A stretch of DNA of 64,000 bases from Akkermansiaceae bacterium. GTDB lineage: Bacteria; Verrucomicrobiota; Verrucomicrobiia; Verrucomicrobiales; Akkermansiaceae. The stretch lies in NCBI GenBank assembly GCA_015062005.1, contig SUVL01000008.1, forward strand, positions 28,301 through 92,300, in the 5' to 3' direction. Positions 10,152 through 19,458 of the stretch are shown here, piece after piece; the first letter of the stretch is position 1; each line of letters begins with the position of its first letter. Both the position numbers and the translations under genes were made by a program. The notes beneath the pieces were generated by a model. The model worked only from the letters and a program-made list of their open reading frames with translations. It searched no databases and was not told the origin of the DNA.

Positions 10152-12161
10152 TCACTTAAGAGCCTTGGCATGGTCGATGATGTTCTGCACATTCATGCCG
10201 AGCTCGCTGAGCACCACATCGCCCGGGGCGGAGAAGCCGTAGGAATCGATGCCGATGATGCAGCCCTGCGGGCCCACGTAGCGGTACCAGAGGTCGGTCT
10301 TGCCGGCTTCGATGGCGAGGCGGCGGGTGCAGGCGGCGGGCAGGATGCTTTCCTGGTAGGCGGCGTCCTGCTGGTTGAAGCGGAACATGGAGGGCATGGA
10401 GACTACGCGCACATCCGGCCCCAGTTCCTTGGCGGCCTGCAGGGCGAGGATGAGCTCGGAACCGGAGGAGATGATGATGGTGCCGGGCTGCTCGGTTTGT
10501 TCCTTGAGGGCAATGTAGGCGCCCTTCATGGTGCCCATGCGGCGTGTTTCGGCGGAAATGTCGATGACGCTGGTGAGGCTGGGGATGTTCTGGCGGGTGA
10601 AGATGAGGGCGGTGGGGCCGTTCTTGCGCTCCATGGCGCACATCCAGGCACCGGCGGCTTCTTCTTCATCGGCCGGGCGCACCACATCCAGATTGGGGAT
10701 GACGCGCAGGCCGGTCACGGTCTCAACGGGCTGGTGGGTGGGGCCGTCTTCGCCCACGGCCACGGAGTCGTGCGTGAGCACGTAGGTGACAGGCAGGTGG
10801 GACAGGGCGGCCACGCGGATGCTGGCGCGCATGTAGTCCACAAACACGCAGAAGGTACCGGCGGAGACGCGGAAGAGGCCGTCATAGGCCATGCCGTTGC
10901 AGATGGCGGCCATGGCGTGCTCACGGATGCCGAACCAGAAGTTGCGGCCGGTGTAGTCCGTGGCGGAGAAGTCGCCTGCGCCCTTCAGGTAGTTCTTGTT
11001 GGAAGAGAACAGGTCGGCGCTGGTGGAGAGCAGACCGGTGCAGGCGGTACCGATGGCGTTCTGAGCCACGGCACCGGAGGAACGGGTAGCCTCCTTCGCT
11101 CCCGGAGCCCAGGTGGGGATGAGGGCGCTGCAGGCATCTGCGCTCAGGCCGTTAGCGGCAAGATCCATGCTGGCGGCCAGTTCGGCGGCCTTCTCAGGGT
11201 TGGCGGCGCTCCAGGCGGCAAAGGTGGCCTGCCATTCGGTATAGGCGGCTTCGCGCTGGGTCTTGAGTTCGGCCATGTAGGCGCGCACGTCATCGGAAAC
11301 GTAGTACTGCTGGTCGGTGGGCAGGCCCCAGTTGGCGTGAGCCTCGGCCCAGAGCTTGGCGCCGCCTTCGCCGTGGCCCTTGGTGGTGCCTTCGAAACCG
11401 GGCACGCCCTTGGCAATGATGGTCTTGGCGATGACGAGCTTCGGGCGGCCGTTCTTCTCCAGGCGGCACACGCGGAGGGTCTTTTCCACTTCCTCCATGT
11501 TGTGACCGTCGATGGTGAAGGCATCCCAGCCCTGGGCGGTGAAGCATGCGGCGATGTCGTCAATCTGCGTGGTTTCGATGGGGGCATCCAGCGTGATGCC
11601 GTTGGCATCATAGATGAGGATGAGGTTATCCAGCTTCAGAGTGCCGGCAATGGCGGCAGCTTCGCGGGAGATGCCTTCTTCGATGCAGCCGTCGCCGGCG
11701 AGGCAGTATACGTTGCTGTTGAAAATCTCGTGCTCCGGAGTGTTGAAACGGGCTGCGGCGTGCTTGCCGGAGATAGCGAAGCCCACGGCATTGGCAATGC
11801 CCTGGCCCAGCGGACCGGTGGTGCATTCCACGCCAGGGCAGCAGCCGAATTCCGGGTGGCCGGGGGTGTTGGACCCCTTGGCACGGAAAGCCTTGATGTC
11901 ATCCATGCTCACGCCGTAGCCGCTGAGGTGCAGCCAGCTGTAAAGGAACATGGAGCCGTGGCCGCCGGAAAGGATGAAGCGGTCGCGGTTGAGCCAGCGG
12001 GGTTCAGCCGGGTTTACATTGAGCAGTTCGCCATAGAGAATGGCACCGATTTCTGCGCAGCCAAGGGGAAGCCCCATGTGGCCGGATGCTTTGTCGAAAA
12101 TGGCATCGATGGCAAGACCTCTGGCCTGATTGGCAGCCTTTTGAAGGATTTCCGTGTTCAT
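10152..12161 (-). CDS. tkt: Transketolase
   Basis: Thiamine-diphosphate enzyme of the non-oxidative pentose phosphate pathway, moving two-carbon ketol units between sugars. The start chosen is the ATG at 12161 (MNTEILQKAANQARG), giving 669 residues; the longer frame adds 14 residues that overlap the promoter. The ThDP/Mg motif GDGCIEEGISREAA, the substrate loop GHMGLPLGCAEIG and the pyrimidine-domain segment FGIREHAMAAICNGMA are all present, as is the C-terminal domain. The gene is alone, with its own promoter and terminator. Some residues around the middle domain (a stretch near 330-360) look like an insertion relative to the E. coli enzyme. Confidence 0.95.
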   Translation of the reverse strand: MNTEILQKAANQARGLAIDAIFDKASGHMGLPLGCAEIGAILYGELLNVNPAEPRWLNRDRFILSGGHGSMFLYSWLHLSGYGVSMDDIKAFRAKGSNTPGHPEFGCCPGVECTTGPLGQGIANAVGFAISGKHAAARFNTPEHEIFNSNVYCLAGDGCIEEGISREAAAIAGTLKLDNLILIYDANGITLDAPIETTQIDDIAACFTAQGWDAFTIDGHNMEEVEKTLRVCRLEKNGRPKLVIAKTIIAKGVPGFEGTTKGHGEGGAKLWAEAHANWGLPTDQQYYVSDDVRAYMAELKTQREAAYTEWQATFAAWSAANPEKAAELAASMDLAANGLSADACSALIPTWAPGAKEATRSSGAVAQNAIGTACTGLLSTSADLFSSNKNYLKGAGDFSATDYTGRNFWFGIREHAMAAICNGMAYDGLFRVSAGTFCVFVDYMRASIRVAALSHLPVTYVLTHDSVAVGEDGPTHQPVETVTGLRVIPNLDVVRPADEEEAAGAWMCAMERKNGPTALIFTRQNIPSLTSVIDISAETRRMGTMKGAYIALKEQTEQPGTIIISSGSELILALQAAKELGPDVRVVSMPSMFRFNQQDAAYQESILPAACTRRLAIEAGKTDLWYRYVGPQGCIIGIDSYGFSAPGDVVLSELGMNVQNIIDHAKALK

Positions 12162-12170
12162 GCGAATTTG

Positions 12171-12198
12171 AGTATAACAGATGCCGTTTCTTTGTAAA
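12171..12198 (-). promoter_or_regulatory. Promoter of tkt
   Basis: On the minus strand: TTTACA, 16-base spacer, TATACT, about 10 bases before the chosen start. The position supports the shorter N-terminus. Confidence 0.6.
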
Positions 12199-12560
12199 GC
12201 CAAAATGAATAATTATCAAGGCGGCGCATTCGGACAAAAATATGCACACCGAAATGCAAAAATTGGGAGCAGAAAAGAATAGCGCGGACAAAAATACGCA
12301 CTATAATGCGTGTATGGTCTTAAAAATAAATTAACAGGATGCCATGGTTCTGCTTATTCAGGCAAGAAAAGCGTACCGATTACTGAGGGGGGAAGAAGCC
12401 TCGCTGCCTCTTTTCAGACCGTTTGTCAGAAGAGACCGGGTATGATAGAAAATACCTCAACAAGCAAGAGGGAGGAAGCAAACCTCCGATACAGGAGAGT
12501 TATCGGCGGCCCGGTTGTTGCTTCAATCAACACTCGGGCTTTCCTGCCTGCCACTGGCCA
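12199..12560. other. Intergenic stretch with no recognised gene; paired CGGACAAAAAT motif
   Basis: The gap between tkt and the ankyrin gene has short open frames, none with recognisable content. A motif of the form cggacaaaaatatgcac occurs at about 12230 and, as cggacaaaaatacgcac, at about 12286 in the same orientation. The second copy is followed by a cgcactataatgcg palindrome that contains a TATAAT box. It looks like a promoter/operator left without its gene, or a degraded gene. Confidence 0.4.
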
Positions 12561-14420
12561 TCATTGAGTGGCACCGGCTTCGCGTAGAAGCCTGATGCAT
12601 TCATGGTGGGGGCCACCCGCTCCTGATTCGGCGCATTGCAGAGGAGTACGCTTATAATAATAATAACCACTTTGGCGTTTGTTGACATCAATGCCCGGCA
12701 TTGCGAGCAGCAATTTGAGGCACTCCACGAAATTCCCGTAACACGCATGGTGGATGGCACAATCTCCGTCAACATAGCCGTTCACATCAATACCGGGCAA
12801 CGCCAGCAGAAGTTTGACGAACTCCGGTTGATTAGCTTTACAAGCCATATTCAACAAAACTTGCTTTTTTTCTCCTCCTCTGGGTGAATGCAGCATACAC
12901 TTGAACGCGTCCAGGTTTTCCAGATCAAGTGCTATTCCAATCGGAGTCCTTTTCTTGAGTTCAGCATTGACATCTGCCCCGGCCTTCACCTGAGCCTGTA
13001 TCTGCTCAAGGTCATTTTTAAGCACGGCAACAACCAATGGCGGTAGTTTGGAGGTGTCGAACTTCGGGTGATTGACCAAGGCGCGGAGCCTTTTTACATG
13101 AATACCGCCCCAACTGGATATGACATACGTTTCCTTCGCATCCGGCTCTGTATAATTCGGATCGACACCAGCAGCAAGCAATGCCTCGAAAATGCGATCA
13201 TCTATGCTGTTATCATCCAAGGTTTTGGTAAACAGCTTCGGGTCAGACACATCTGGCTTGGCATCAAGTATCATGCGGACACACTCATAATCATTCGCAC
13301 ATATGGCATATTGCAAGACCGTTTTAAATTGCAAAAGGCTGGATGTCGAGGACTTGGTGTTCGTCGCTGACTCCGGAGAACATGCTTGAGGGCGGGCATT
13401 GATATCTGCGCCTTTTTTCAATAGCATACGAACCTCCTTTGTATTGCCGGAAATCACCGCTTTATGCAGTGGGGGCAACGGCCCCGGTGAATACTTAAGG
13501 AGACAATGAATCTTGCTATTCCAGTAGGGGCTTTTCCTCAACCGATCATCCTCCACCAGATCCTCGACTATGCTCACACGCACGTTTTCCTGCAAATCAT
13601 TTTCTTCTGGTCCCACAAAAGATTCATCCAGATTCAGTCCCGGTGCCGCCAGGGTAAGGTTAAACTCTGTGATGCTACCCCTGAATGTTGAACTTCCTAT
13701 CTGGGTGTTACCATGCATACCCCCTCGCTTCTGAAAATTTTCGCCGGTAGCCGCACGCAATGCTAATTGGTGAGTTCGCGAAGTCTTGTCCGTTTCCGGA
13801 GCCTTCAGCAATGCTTCTGCTTTTTCTTTCATTCCCGGTGCACGCAGCATAGCTTCCACGCATTTGAGATGCCAGGCCGCAGCCGCCAGATGAACGGCAG
13901 AAAACCCGCTCTTACCGATTTCGAAGATATCGGCGCCCTGCTTCACCAGTTTCAGCACTTTCTTGGTATCCCCTGTAACCGCGGCGCGTTCCAGCGGGTT
14001 CCATTCATCCACCTTTGCTACTTTGGACTGGATAAACAGCCTGATGGCAGGAGCATTACCCACATCCAGCGCTATGGACAGGGGTGTTTCGCCTTCCTGA
14101 TTTGCTTTAGTTGTGTCGGCCCCTACGGCAAGCAAAGCCGCCAGCACCTGCACCTTATCCGGTTCGCCGGCTACTTGCAGCAGGGTTTCCTGGTATTTTT
14201 CCGGCGCAATGTTCAGTTTCTCCAGTAATTCACGACCCTCCGTCTCTGTCAGCAGCTTGGTTTTCCGTATTTTCCCGTTCTTCTTCTTAGTCGTAGTCTT
14301 CGTTCTGGCTTTCTTCTTCGTTGCCGATGTTATGCCAGAAGAATCACCCTTGGCTTCCACCGGCAGCACGGTAGTCAGAGTGAAGGTAGTAATCAAGGCG
14401 AGAAAGGCACACAGTTTCAT
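12561..14420 (-). CDS. Secreted ankyrin-repeat protein
   Basis: The start at 14420 (MKLCAFLALITTFTLTT) gives a 619-residue protein with a classical signal peptide cleaved near VEAKG. A Lys/Thr-rich basic stretch follows (about 35-60). Several ankyrin repeats then appear in two blocks, recognisable by GETPLSIALDVGNAPAIRLFI, ISGNTKEVRMLLKKGADINA and HHACYGNFVECLKLLLAMPG type helices. Ankyrin repeats mediate protein-protein binding; no enzymatic domain is visible. It stands alone. The DNA is lower in GC than its neighbours, hinting at recent acquisition. Confidence 0.85.
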   Translation of the reverse strand: MKLCAFLALITTFTLTTVLPVEAKGDSSGITSATKKKARTKTTTKKKNGKIRKTKLLTETEGRELLEKLNIAPEKYQETLLQVAGEPDKVQVLAALLAVGADTTKANQEGETPLSIALDVGNAPAIRLFIQSKVAKVDEWNPLERAAVTGDTKKVLKLVKQGADIFEIGKSGFSAVHLAAAAWHLKCVEAMLRAPGMKEKAEALLKAPETDKTSRTHQLALRAATGENFQKRGGMHGNTQIGSSTFRGSITEFNLTLAAPGLNLDESFVGPEENDLQENVRVSIVEDLVEDDRLRKSPYWNSKIHCLLKYSPGPLPPLHKAVISGNTKEVRMLLKKGADINARPQACSPESATNTKSSTSSLLQFKTVLQYAICANDYECVRMILDAKPDVSDPKLFTKTLDDNSIDDRIFEALLAAGVDPNYTEPDAKETYVISSWGGIHVKRLRALVNHPKFDTSKLPPLVVAVLKNDLEQIQAQVKAGADVNAELKKRTPIGIALDLENLDAFKCMLHSPRGGEKKQVLLNMACKANQPEFVKLLLALPGIDVNGYVDGDCAIHHACYGNFVECLKLLLAMPGIDVNKRQSGYYYYKRTPLQCAESGAGGPHHECIRLLREAGATQ

Positions 14421-14468
14421 ATATCTTTCAGGTTGAAGAGATGCAGGAATCAAATTACGGCATCAGTG

Positions 14469-14622
14469 TATCGCATTTCCTATGCGATAATGCGCAAGTA
14501 TCTAAGCCTCTATTCTTTATTGTTGATTTATATCTCGCTCCAGAAAACAAGGCTTGCGAGCTAATGTAACAAAATCAAAAGATTAGCCCTATTGGGCTTT
14601 ACATCGCATAGGAAATGCGATA
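14469..14622. repeat. Short element bounded by 20-bp perfect inverted palindromes
   Basis: The 20-mer tatcgcatttcctatgcgat at 14469-14488 recurs exactly inverted at 14603-14622. Each copy is itself a hairpin (ATCGCAT / ATGCGAT). The 114 bases between are AT-rich and non-coding, with a small agccc/gggct hairpin at about 14585-14598 that may end transcription of the decayed gene to the right. The size and ends resemble a MITE or a pair of protein-binding sites. Confidence 0.5.
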
Positions 14623-14681
14623 CTCACTCTGCAATCCTGGGGCTTGCAGCATTTGCAAATTGTCCTTAGTCCATCCGCTTT

Positions 14682-15974
14682 TTATCCCAGCTTGATTTTG
14701 AGCATGCGGCAGGCACCCAGGAAACAGGTCTGGTAGTCCAGCTTGCCATTGGGCAGGGTGGGGATGTATTTGACCGGGATGATGTGCCTGGGTGCCCAGC
14801 TGGAGGGCAGGTGCAGGTTGGTCACCACGTCGAACCCGCCCAGCAGCGGCAGCAGGATGCCGGCGATAAGCCCCGCTGGCATGTAGGCCGGAAGGACGGA
14901 AAGCAGGATATCATGCCCGGGGTTCAGCTGCAGGCGGCTGCGCAGGCTGAGGGCGGCTGCCAGCAGCATGCGGCAGGTGAGTGGTACGCCCAGGGGCTTA
15001 TCGTCCGTGCCACCGGTGAAGATGACGGCGGCTTCTGCGCCGGGGGCTGTGGCGGCCACGTCGGCATGCAGCATGAGTTGCTGCGGGGTGCGCAGCTTGG
15101 AGATGGTGTTCCAGGCTTTCAGACGCCAGGGGCCTTGCTCGGCCAGCTCCTGGTCAAGGAAGATGAGGTCACGGCTGGGTGGCCAGGAGAATTGGCGTTG
15201 TTTGTTGACGAATCGGGTGTCGGTGATAAAGCGGGTGAGCCCCGCCTGCTTTACCATGTGCTCGAATTGTTCTCTGGTGGTGGTGTAGTTGATGTTGACT
15301 GCCGTGATACCGGCCAGCAGGCACGCCAGATTGGCAATGATGCCCAGTTTGCCCGGCGGCAGAATGATGCCCATGCGCGCTTCCACCAGCATTTCCGGCA
15401 GGTTGGCGTGCTCCAGCATGGGGAGCTGCTCCAGCTGGGTTACCTGAGCATTCATCCACGCGGCCTGTACGCGCCACGCCCAGCTGGTTTCCGGCGCGCT
15501 GAGGAGGGCAGAATGTGATGTGGAGCAGGTCGTAAGGCTCGCGCGTGGTGATGGCGGCGTCAAAATAGTTGTTGTACATGCCGGCATACACCGGCATGGC
15601 ATGCAGCGGTGTTGCATCGAAGAGGGAGAGCAGGCTGGCGGGTAAGTCTGTCAGGTTTCCCGGGGCTTGCAGCGGGCGGCCCGGCAGCAGTACCACATGC
15701 CGGCCGCGCTCCAGCTGTTGCCGCGCCTTCATGACTACTGCATCGCGCCCCTGCTGGTTGAGCGCGCAGACAAAGCCGGGGAGCGGGTTTCCCGCAGGTG
15801 GTTCATGATGGCTTCTCCCGGCATCAGGGTGTTTTCCACCATCCAGGCCACGCGCCCGGGGCCACCCAGTGCTTTTTCCAGCTCCAGCATGGTGGGCAGA
15901 TCCACACGGTTCGGCAGCACCAGCATCGGTTGTGCCGGTACGCTGTCTGCTCCCTCTATGCGAATCTCACTCAT
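14682..15974 (-). pseudogene. Decayed acyltransferase/acyl-ACP synthetase (Aas-like)
   Basis: Three minus-strand frames together read as one eroded gene. 15974 to about 15790 encodes the start of a PlsC-like lysophospholipid acyltransferase (VLPNRVDLPTMLELE). About 15790-15500, in another frame, continues it (RGRHVVLLPGRPLQAPG). About 15500-14682, back in the first frame, encodes an AMP-binding enzyme (EARMGIILPPGKLGI, then VIFTGGTDDKPLGVPLT, the AMP-forming P-loop region, atypical). The final part jumps from mid-domain to PVKYIPTLPNGKLDY, the C-terminal Lys motif, so roughly 200 residues are missing. Two frameshifts plus an internal deletion make a pseudogene. The ancestral enzyme recycled lysophospholipids in the inner membrane. 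Confidence 0.75.
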
Positions 15975-16154
15975 GGCCTGCCCGCCCGGTCTAGCATATC
16001 TTTACCCGCCTTGCGAGTCTGAAAACAGGGATTGTACACACTTTTTCCCATGCGGCGCGCAGCGTGCTTTCACCCGCTCCGCAGAAGCAGGAATCCCAAT
16101 TTGTTAATCCATGTGCCCCGAAACTTCCGGAACCCTCGCAGGCTGGTGGGAGAT

Positions 16155-16198
16155 GAAAAAAACGCACCCCGCAGCGCGGGAGCATGCGCTGCGGGGTG
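16155..16198 (-). terminator. Rho-independent terminator of kbl
   Basis: Arms caccccgcagcgc (16165-16177) and gcgctgcggggtg (16186-16198), followed on the minus strand by GTTTTTTTC. The sequence between here and the pseudogene start (15975-16154) shows no gene. Confidence 0.9.
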
Positions 16199-16219
16199 AA
16201 AATTGTCAATCGTCAATTG

Positions 16220-17419
16220 TCATTTAATCAGTCCGAGCTCCTGGCCGGCCTGTGCAAAGGCGGCGATGGCGCGGTCGAGCTGCTCGGTGGTGTGGGCAGC
16301 GGATATCTGGGTGCGGATGCGGGCCTGTTCCTTGGGTACCACGGGGTAGAAGAAGCCCATGGCATACACGCCGAGCTCGAGCAGGCGGTTGCTCATCTTC
16401 TGGGAGAGGGCGGCATCGCCAATCATGACGGGCACGATGGCGTGGCCGGCACCGGCGAGGGTGAAGCCGCACTGCTCCATGCCCTTGCGGAAGTAAGCGG
16501 CGTTGCTCTGCACGCGCTCCACCAGCTCGGTGGATTCCTCGAGCATATCCAGCACCTTGATGGTGGTGGCGGCGATGGCGGGCATCACGCTGTTGGAGAA
16601 CAGGTAGGGGCGGGCTTTCTGGCGCAGCATGTCCACGATTTCTTTCCTGGCGGAAACATAGCCGCCGGAAGCACCGCCCAGCGCTTTGCCGAAGGTGCCG
16701 GTGGTGATGTCAATCTTGCCGAAGAGACCGCAGTGCTCGTGCGTGCCACGGCCGCGCTTGCCCAGCACGCCCGTGGCGTGGGATTCGTCGAAGTGTACCA
16801 GCGCGCCGTACTTCTCGGCAAGCTCATGAATCTTGTCCAGGCTGGCCACGATGCCGTCCATGGAGAACACACCATCGGTGGAGATGAGGATGGTGCGGGC
16901 GCCTGCGGCCTTGGCTTCCTGAAGCTTGGCTTCCAGGTCGGCCATGTCGTTGTTGGCGTAGCGGTAGCGGGCGGCTTTGCAGAGGCGCACGCCATCGATG
17001 ATGGAAGCGTGGTTCAGGGAGTCGGAGATGATGGCGTCCTCCTTGCTCAGCAGGCCTTCGAACAGACCGCCGTTGGCATCAAAGCAGGAACCGAAGAGGA
17101 TGGTGTCTTCCGTGCCGAGGAAGGCGCTGAGGCGCTCCTCAAGCTGCTGGTGCAGGGTCTGGGTGCCGCAGATGAAGCGCACAGAGGCCATGCCGTAGCC
17201 CCAGCGGTCGATGGCATCCTTGGCGGCCTGCATCAGCACCGGGCTGTTGGCCAGACCCAGGTAGTTGTTGGCGCACATGTTGATGACCTTGCTGCCATCC
17301 TTCAGACCCACTTCGGAGTACTGCTTGGTGTCGATATAGCGCTCCTGCTTGAACAGACCGGAGGCCTTCAGGGCCTCCAGGTCGCTCACCAGACGGTTCT
17401 TGAACTCGGGATTGTACAT
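16220..17419 (-). CDS. kbl: Glycine C-acetyltransferase (2-amino-3-ketobutyrate CoA ligase)
   Basis: PLP enzyme that cleaves 2-amino-3-oxobutyrate with CoA to glycine and acetyl-CoA in threonine breakdown. The 399 residues match the E. coli enzyme (398). The PLP Lys lies in [14 protein letters not shown] near residue 244. Also visible are [10 protein letters not shown] near the start, the substrate-binding [18 protein letters not shown] and [17 protein letters not shown]. Its usual partner tdh is not adjacent, so the gene stands alone with its own promoter and terminator. Related alpha-oxoamine synthases (BioF, HemA) are less likely because of the ICGTQ and DESHATG patterns. Confidence 0.93.
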   Translation of the reverse strand: MYNPEFKNRLVSDLEALKASGLFKQERYIDTKQYSEVGLKDGSKVINMCANNYLGLANSPVLMQAAKDAIDRWGYGMASVRFICGTQTLHQQLEERLSAFLGTEDTILFGSCFDANGGLFEGLLSKEDAIISDSLNHASIIDGVRLCKAARYRYANNDMADLEAKLQEAKAAGARTILISTDGVFSMDGIVASLDKIHELAEKYGALVHFDESHATGVLGKRGRGTHEHCGLFGKIDITTGTFGKALGGASGGYVSARKEIVDMLRQKARPYLFSNSVMPAIAATTIKVLDMLEESTELVERVQSNAAYFRKGMEQCGFTLAGAGHAIVPVMIGDAALSQKMSNRLLELGVYAMGFFYPVVPKEQARIRTQISAAHTTEQLDRAIAAFAQAGQELGLIK

Positions 17420-17452
17420 GAAATTTCGGGGGGGAAAATTGAAAGTCGGAAG

Positions 17453-17481
17453 ATTCTACTCCCCTTACAAACCAATGTCAA
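17453..17481 (-). promoter_or_regulatory. Promoter of kbl
   Basis: On the minus strand: consensus TTGACA, 17-base spacer, TAGAAT, about 33 bases before the kbl start. Confidence 0.75.
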
Positions 17482-17506
17482 TGCCGGATTCTTGGCGTTT
17501 CGCAGC

Positions 17507-17704
17507 TTGACGGAAAATATTTCTGCGTTTTTATTGAACAGACTCCCCGGCTCCAGCGTCATCACTGCATCAGCCCGCAAGACCCGGCTGCGGTAGAAGG
17601 AGAGAGCTGCCGCCGCCAATATGGGATGAGGCTGTGTTTCAATAAGGTAGTAAGTAGAACCGCCCGCATGCAGCTGTTCAGGCGCATGCGGGCGGTTTCT
17701 TTGC
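17507..17704 (+). ncRNA. Candidate small RNA ending in a strong orphan terminator
   Basis: A strong plus-strand terminator (arms ccgcccgcatgc 17660-17671 and gcatgcgggcgg 17684-17695, then TTTCTTTGCTT) has no plus-strand gene upstream. A TTGACG box at 17507 with a poor -10 about 17 bases on could start a transcript near 17540. Inside, cagcgtcatcac (about 17553) can pair, with two mismatches, with gggatgaggctg (about 17622), enclosing a weaker GC-rich stem. No family (6S, tmRNA, SRP, RNase P) is recognised. Promoter and RNA are inference; only the terminator is clear. Confidence 0.4.
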
Positions 17705-17747
17705 TTCTCTGCGTGTCACTCTGTTCCGGAATAGGTGAAGAAATGCT

Positions 17748-17917
17748 CGATAACGTAAGAAATAAGTGAAGAGATTGTCGTTAATGTAAGAAATAAGTGA
17801 AAAGATGGTTGTTAATGTAAGAAATAAGAGAAAAGATTGTCGTTAATGTAAGAAATAAGTGAAAAGATGGTCGTTAACGTAAGAAATAAGTGAAGAAAAT
17901 ACTGCAAAACGTAAGAC
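17748..17917. repeat. Five tandem 31-bp repeats
   Basis: Units start at 17748, 17779, 17810, 17841 and 17872, each of the form gttaatgtaagaaataagtg followed by a variable aaaagatgg-type tail, with a partial sixth to 17917. The period of 31 bp is close to three helical turns, placing every site on one DNA face. An inverted copy of the core (rc aatgtaagaa) lies near 17941. No gene occupies 17420-18022 apart from the candidate RNA. Confidence 0.85.
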
Positions 17918-17967
17918 TTTTTATTAAAAATGAGGGAAGTTCTTACATTATTGAGTTAGGTTATTAC

Positions 17968-17998
17968 AAAAATCCCCCGGAGGGGGAGCTCCGGGGGA
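17968..17998 (-). terminator. Rho-independent terminator of plsX
   Basis: Arms tcccccggag (17973-17982) and ctccggggga (17989-17998), followed on the minus strand by TTTTTG. Confidence 0.85.
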
Positions 17999-18022
17999 GG
18001 CTACAGGTTGGGAGAAGTTTCT

Positions 18023-19072
18023 TTACTCGGCGGATTCGATTTCCTTCAGTGCCTCGTTGATGCTGCCCATGTATTCCACAATCTGCTTGTTTACGTTGTT
18101 GTCGTGAAGTTCGCAAGCCATGCGGATGGCGTTGAGGATGGCCACGCCGGTGGCGGAGCCGTGGGCGATGATGGAGAGACCGTTCACGCCGATGAGGGGG
18201 CTGCCACCCACGGCATCCGCACTCATGCGCTTGCGCAGGGTTTTGAACACACTGCTCATGCCGATGGCGCCAATCATGGCCAGCACGCTGCTCTTGATGG
18301 CGGCTTTCATGGTGTGGGAGAAGAACTTGGCGGTGCTTTCCACGCACTTGAGGAGGATGTTGCCGGTGAAACCATCGGTCACGGCCACATCCAGCCCGTG
18401 TTCGAAGAGGTCGTGGCCTTCAGTGTTGCCCACAAATTCGAAGGGGAGCAGCCCGCGCTTGTTCAGTTCGTTGAGCAGGGCGTAGGTCTTCAGGGAGGTT
18501 TCGCTTCCCTTGCAATCTTCGGTGCCGTTGCTCATCACGCCTACCTTGGGGTTCGGGCGGTTGTACACGTAGCGCGACATGAGGGCGGCCATCACGGCGT
18601 AGCCCACCATGTGGCTGGGCTTGGCATCCGGGTTGGCGCCGGTGTCGCTCACCAGCACGTTGCCGTGGGCGGCGGGCAGGGGGGAGATGATGCCGGCGCG
18701 CTCCACGCCGGGCAGCAGGCGCAGCTTGATGGTGCTGGCGGCCACGGCGGCGCCCGTGTTGCCTGCGGAGAGTACGGCATCGGCCACACCGCTCTTCACC
18801 AGGTCTACGGCGATGCTCATGGAGGACTTCTTCTTCTGGCGCACAGCCATGATGCCGCTTTCCTCCATGGTGACTACCTCCGGCGCATGGACGAATTCAA
18901 TCTTGGGGTGGTTTGCAATGCCGGCAGCTTCGCAGGCTGCCTTGAGTGTGTCGCCATCACCTACCATGTAGATTTTCTCCAGCGTAGGAATTTGTTCCAG
19001 TGCCAGTTTGGCACCATCAATATTGATTTGCGGCGCATTATCGCCGCCCATAGCATCGAGTGCGAGCTTCAT
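18023..19072 (-). CDS. plsX: Phosphate acyltransferase PlsX
   Basis: Soluble enzyme making acyl-phosphate from acyl-ACP, the first step of phospholipid synthesis in the PlsX/PlsY route. The 349 residues are normal length. Signatures: MKLALDAMGGDNAPQ at the start, SAGNTGAAVAA near 105, DTGANPDAKPSHM, GVMSNGTEDCKGS and VTDGFTGNILLKC. It sits next to rpmF and a YceD-like gene, a widely conserved order, but a terminator after rpmF (19142-19172) and a promoter at 19111-19138 show it can be transcribed separately. Confidence 0.96.
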   Translation of the reverse strand: MKLALDAMGGDNAPQINIDGAKLALEQIPTLEKIYMVGDGDTLKAACEAAGIANHPKIEFVHAPEVVTMEESGIMAVRQKKKSSMSIAVDLVKSGVADAVLSAGNTGAAVAASTIKLRLLPGVERAGIISPLPAAHGNVLVSDTGANPDAKPSHMVGYAVMAALMSRYVYNRPNPKVGVMSNGTEDCKGSETSLKTYALLNELNKRGLLPFEFVGNTEGHDLFEHGLDVAVTDGFTGNILLKCVESTAKFFSHTMKAAIKSSVLAMIGAIGMSSVFKTLRKRMSADAVGGSPLIGVNGLSIIAHGSATGVAILNAIRMACELHDNNVNKQIVEYMGSINEALKEIESAE

Positions 19073-19110
19073 GAATGGGGAAAATGGTTGTAAGGAAAAT
19101 GCTTGGCTCT

Positions 19111-19138
19111 ACTCTAGCAGATAATGTTATCATGTCAA
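19111..19138 (-). promoter_or_regulatory. Promoter of plsX
   Basis: On the minus strand: TTGACA, 16-base spacer, TAGAGT, directly after the rpmF terminator and about 38 bases before the plsX start. Confidence 0.7.
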
Positions 19139-19141
19139 TAC

Positions 19142-19172
19142 AAAAACAGCCCATACTTCTGCAAGTATGGGC
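19142..19172 (-). terminator. Rho-independent terminator of rpmF
   Basis: Arms gcccatactt (19149-19158) and aagtatgggc (19163-19172), followed on the minus strand by TGTTTTTG. Confidence 0.9.
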
Positions 19173-19212
19173 CATTGCTTGAAAAAAGTTGCTTGATTGA
19201 GCGTCAGCGGAA

Positions 19213-19404
19213 TTAGTCCACGAGCTTCACAATCACCTCAGCACCGCTCTGGGTCTTGTAGGTGCCGCACTGGGGGCATGCGGTGTGACCGGGGACGGCT
19301 GCGCCACACTTCGGGCACTTGCCGAGCTTGGGAGCCTTCCAGGCCTGGGCGGCCAGGCGGGAGCGCTGCTTCATCTTGGACGTTCTGCGTTTCGGAGCTG
19401 CCAT
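19213..19404 (-). CDS. rpmF: 50S ribosomal protein L32
   Basis: The 63 residues start [17 protein letters not shown], the typical L32 N-terminus. A zinc ribbon follows with CPKC at about 30-33 and CPQC at about 43-46, so this is the zinc-binding (C+) form. It follows the YceD-like gene by 54 bases, the usual gene pair in many bacteria. Confidence 0.97.
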   Translation of the reverse strand: MAAPKRRTSKMKQRSRLAAQAWKAPKLGKCPKCGAAVPGHTACPQCGTYKTQSGAEVIVKLVD

Positions 19405-19458
19405 AGTTCTATATCTGGTTTAAGATGTTCTGTGATACATTGAGTGGAGCTTCGGCGC

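Noticed and set aside
17386..17619. A 77-codon frame spanning the kbl promoter
   Set aside because: It overlaps the kbl start and a consensus promoter; composition is not protein-like.
17748..17917. CRISPR array
   Set aside because: The 31-bp units are contiguous without unique spacers, and no cas gene is near.
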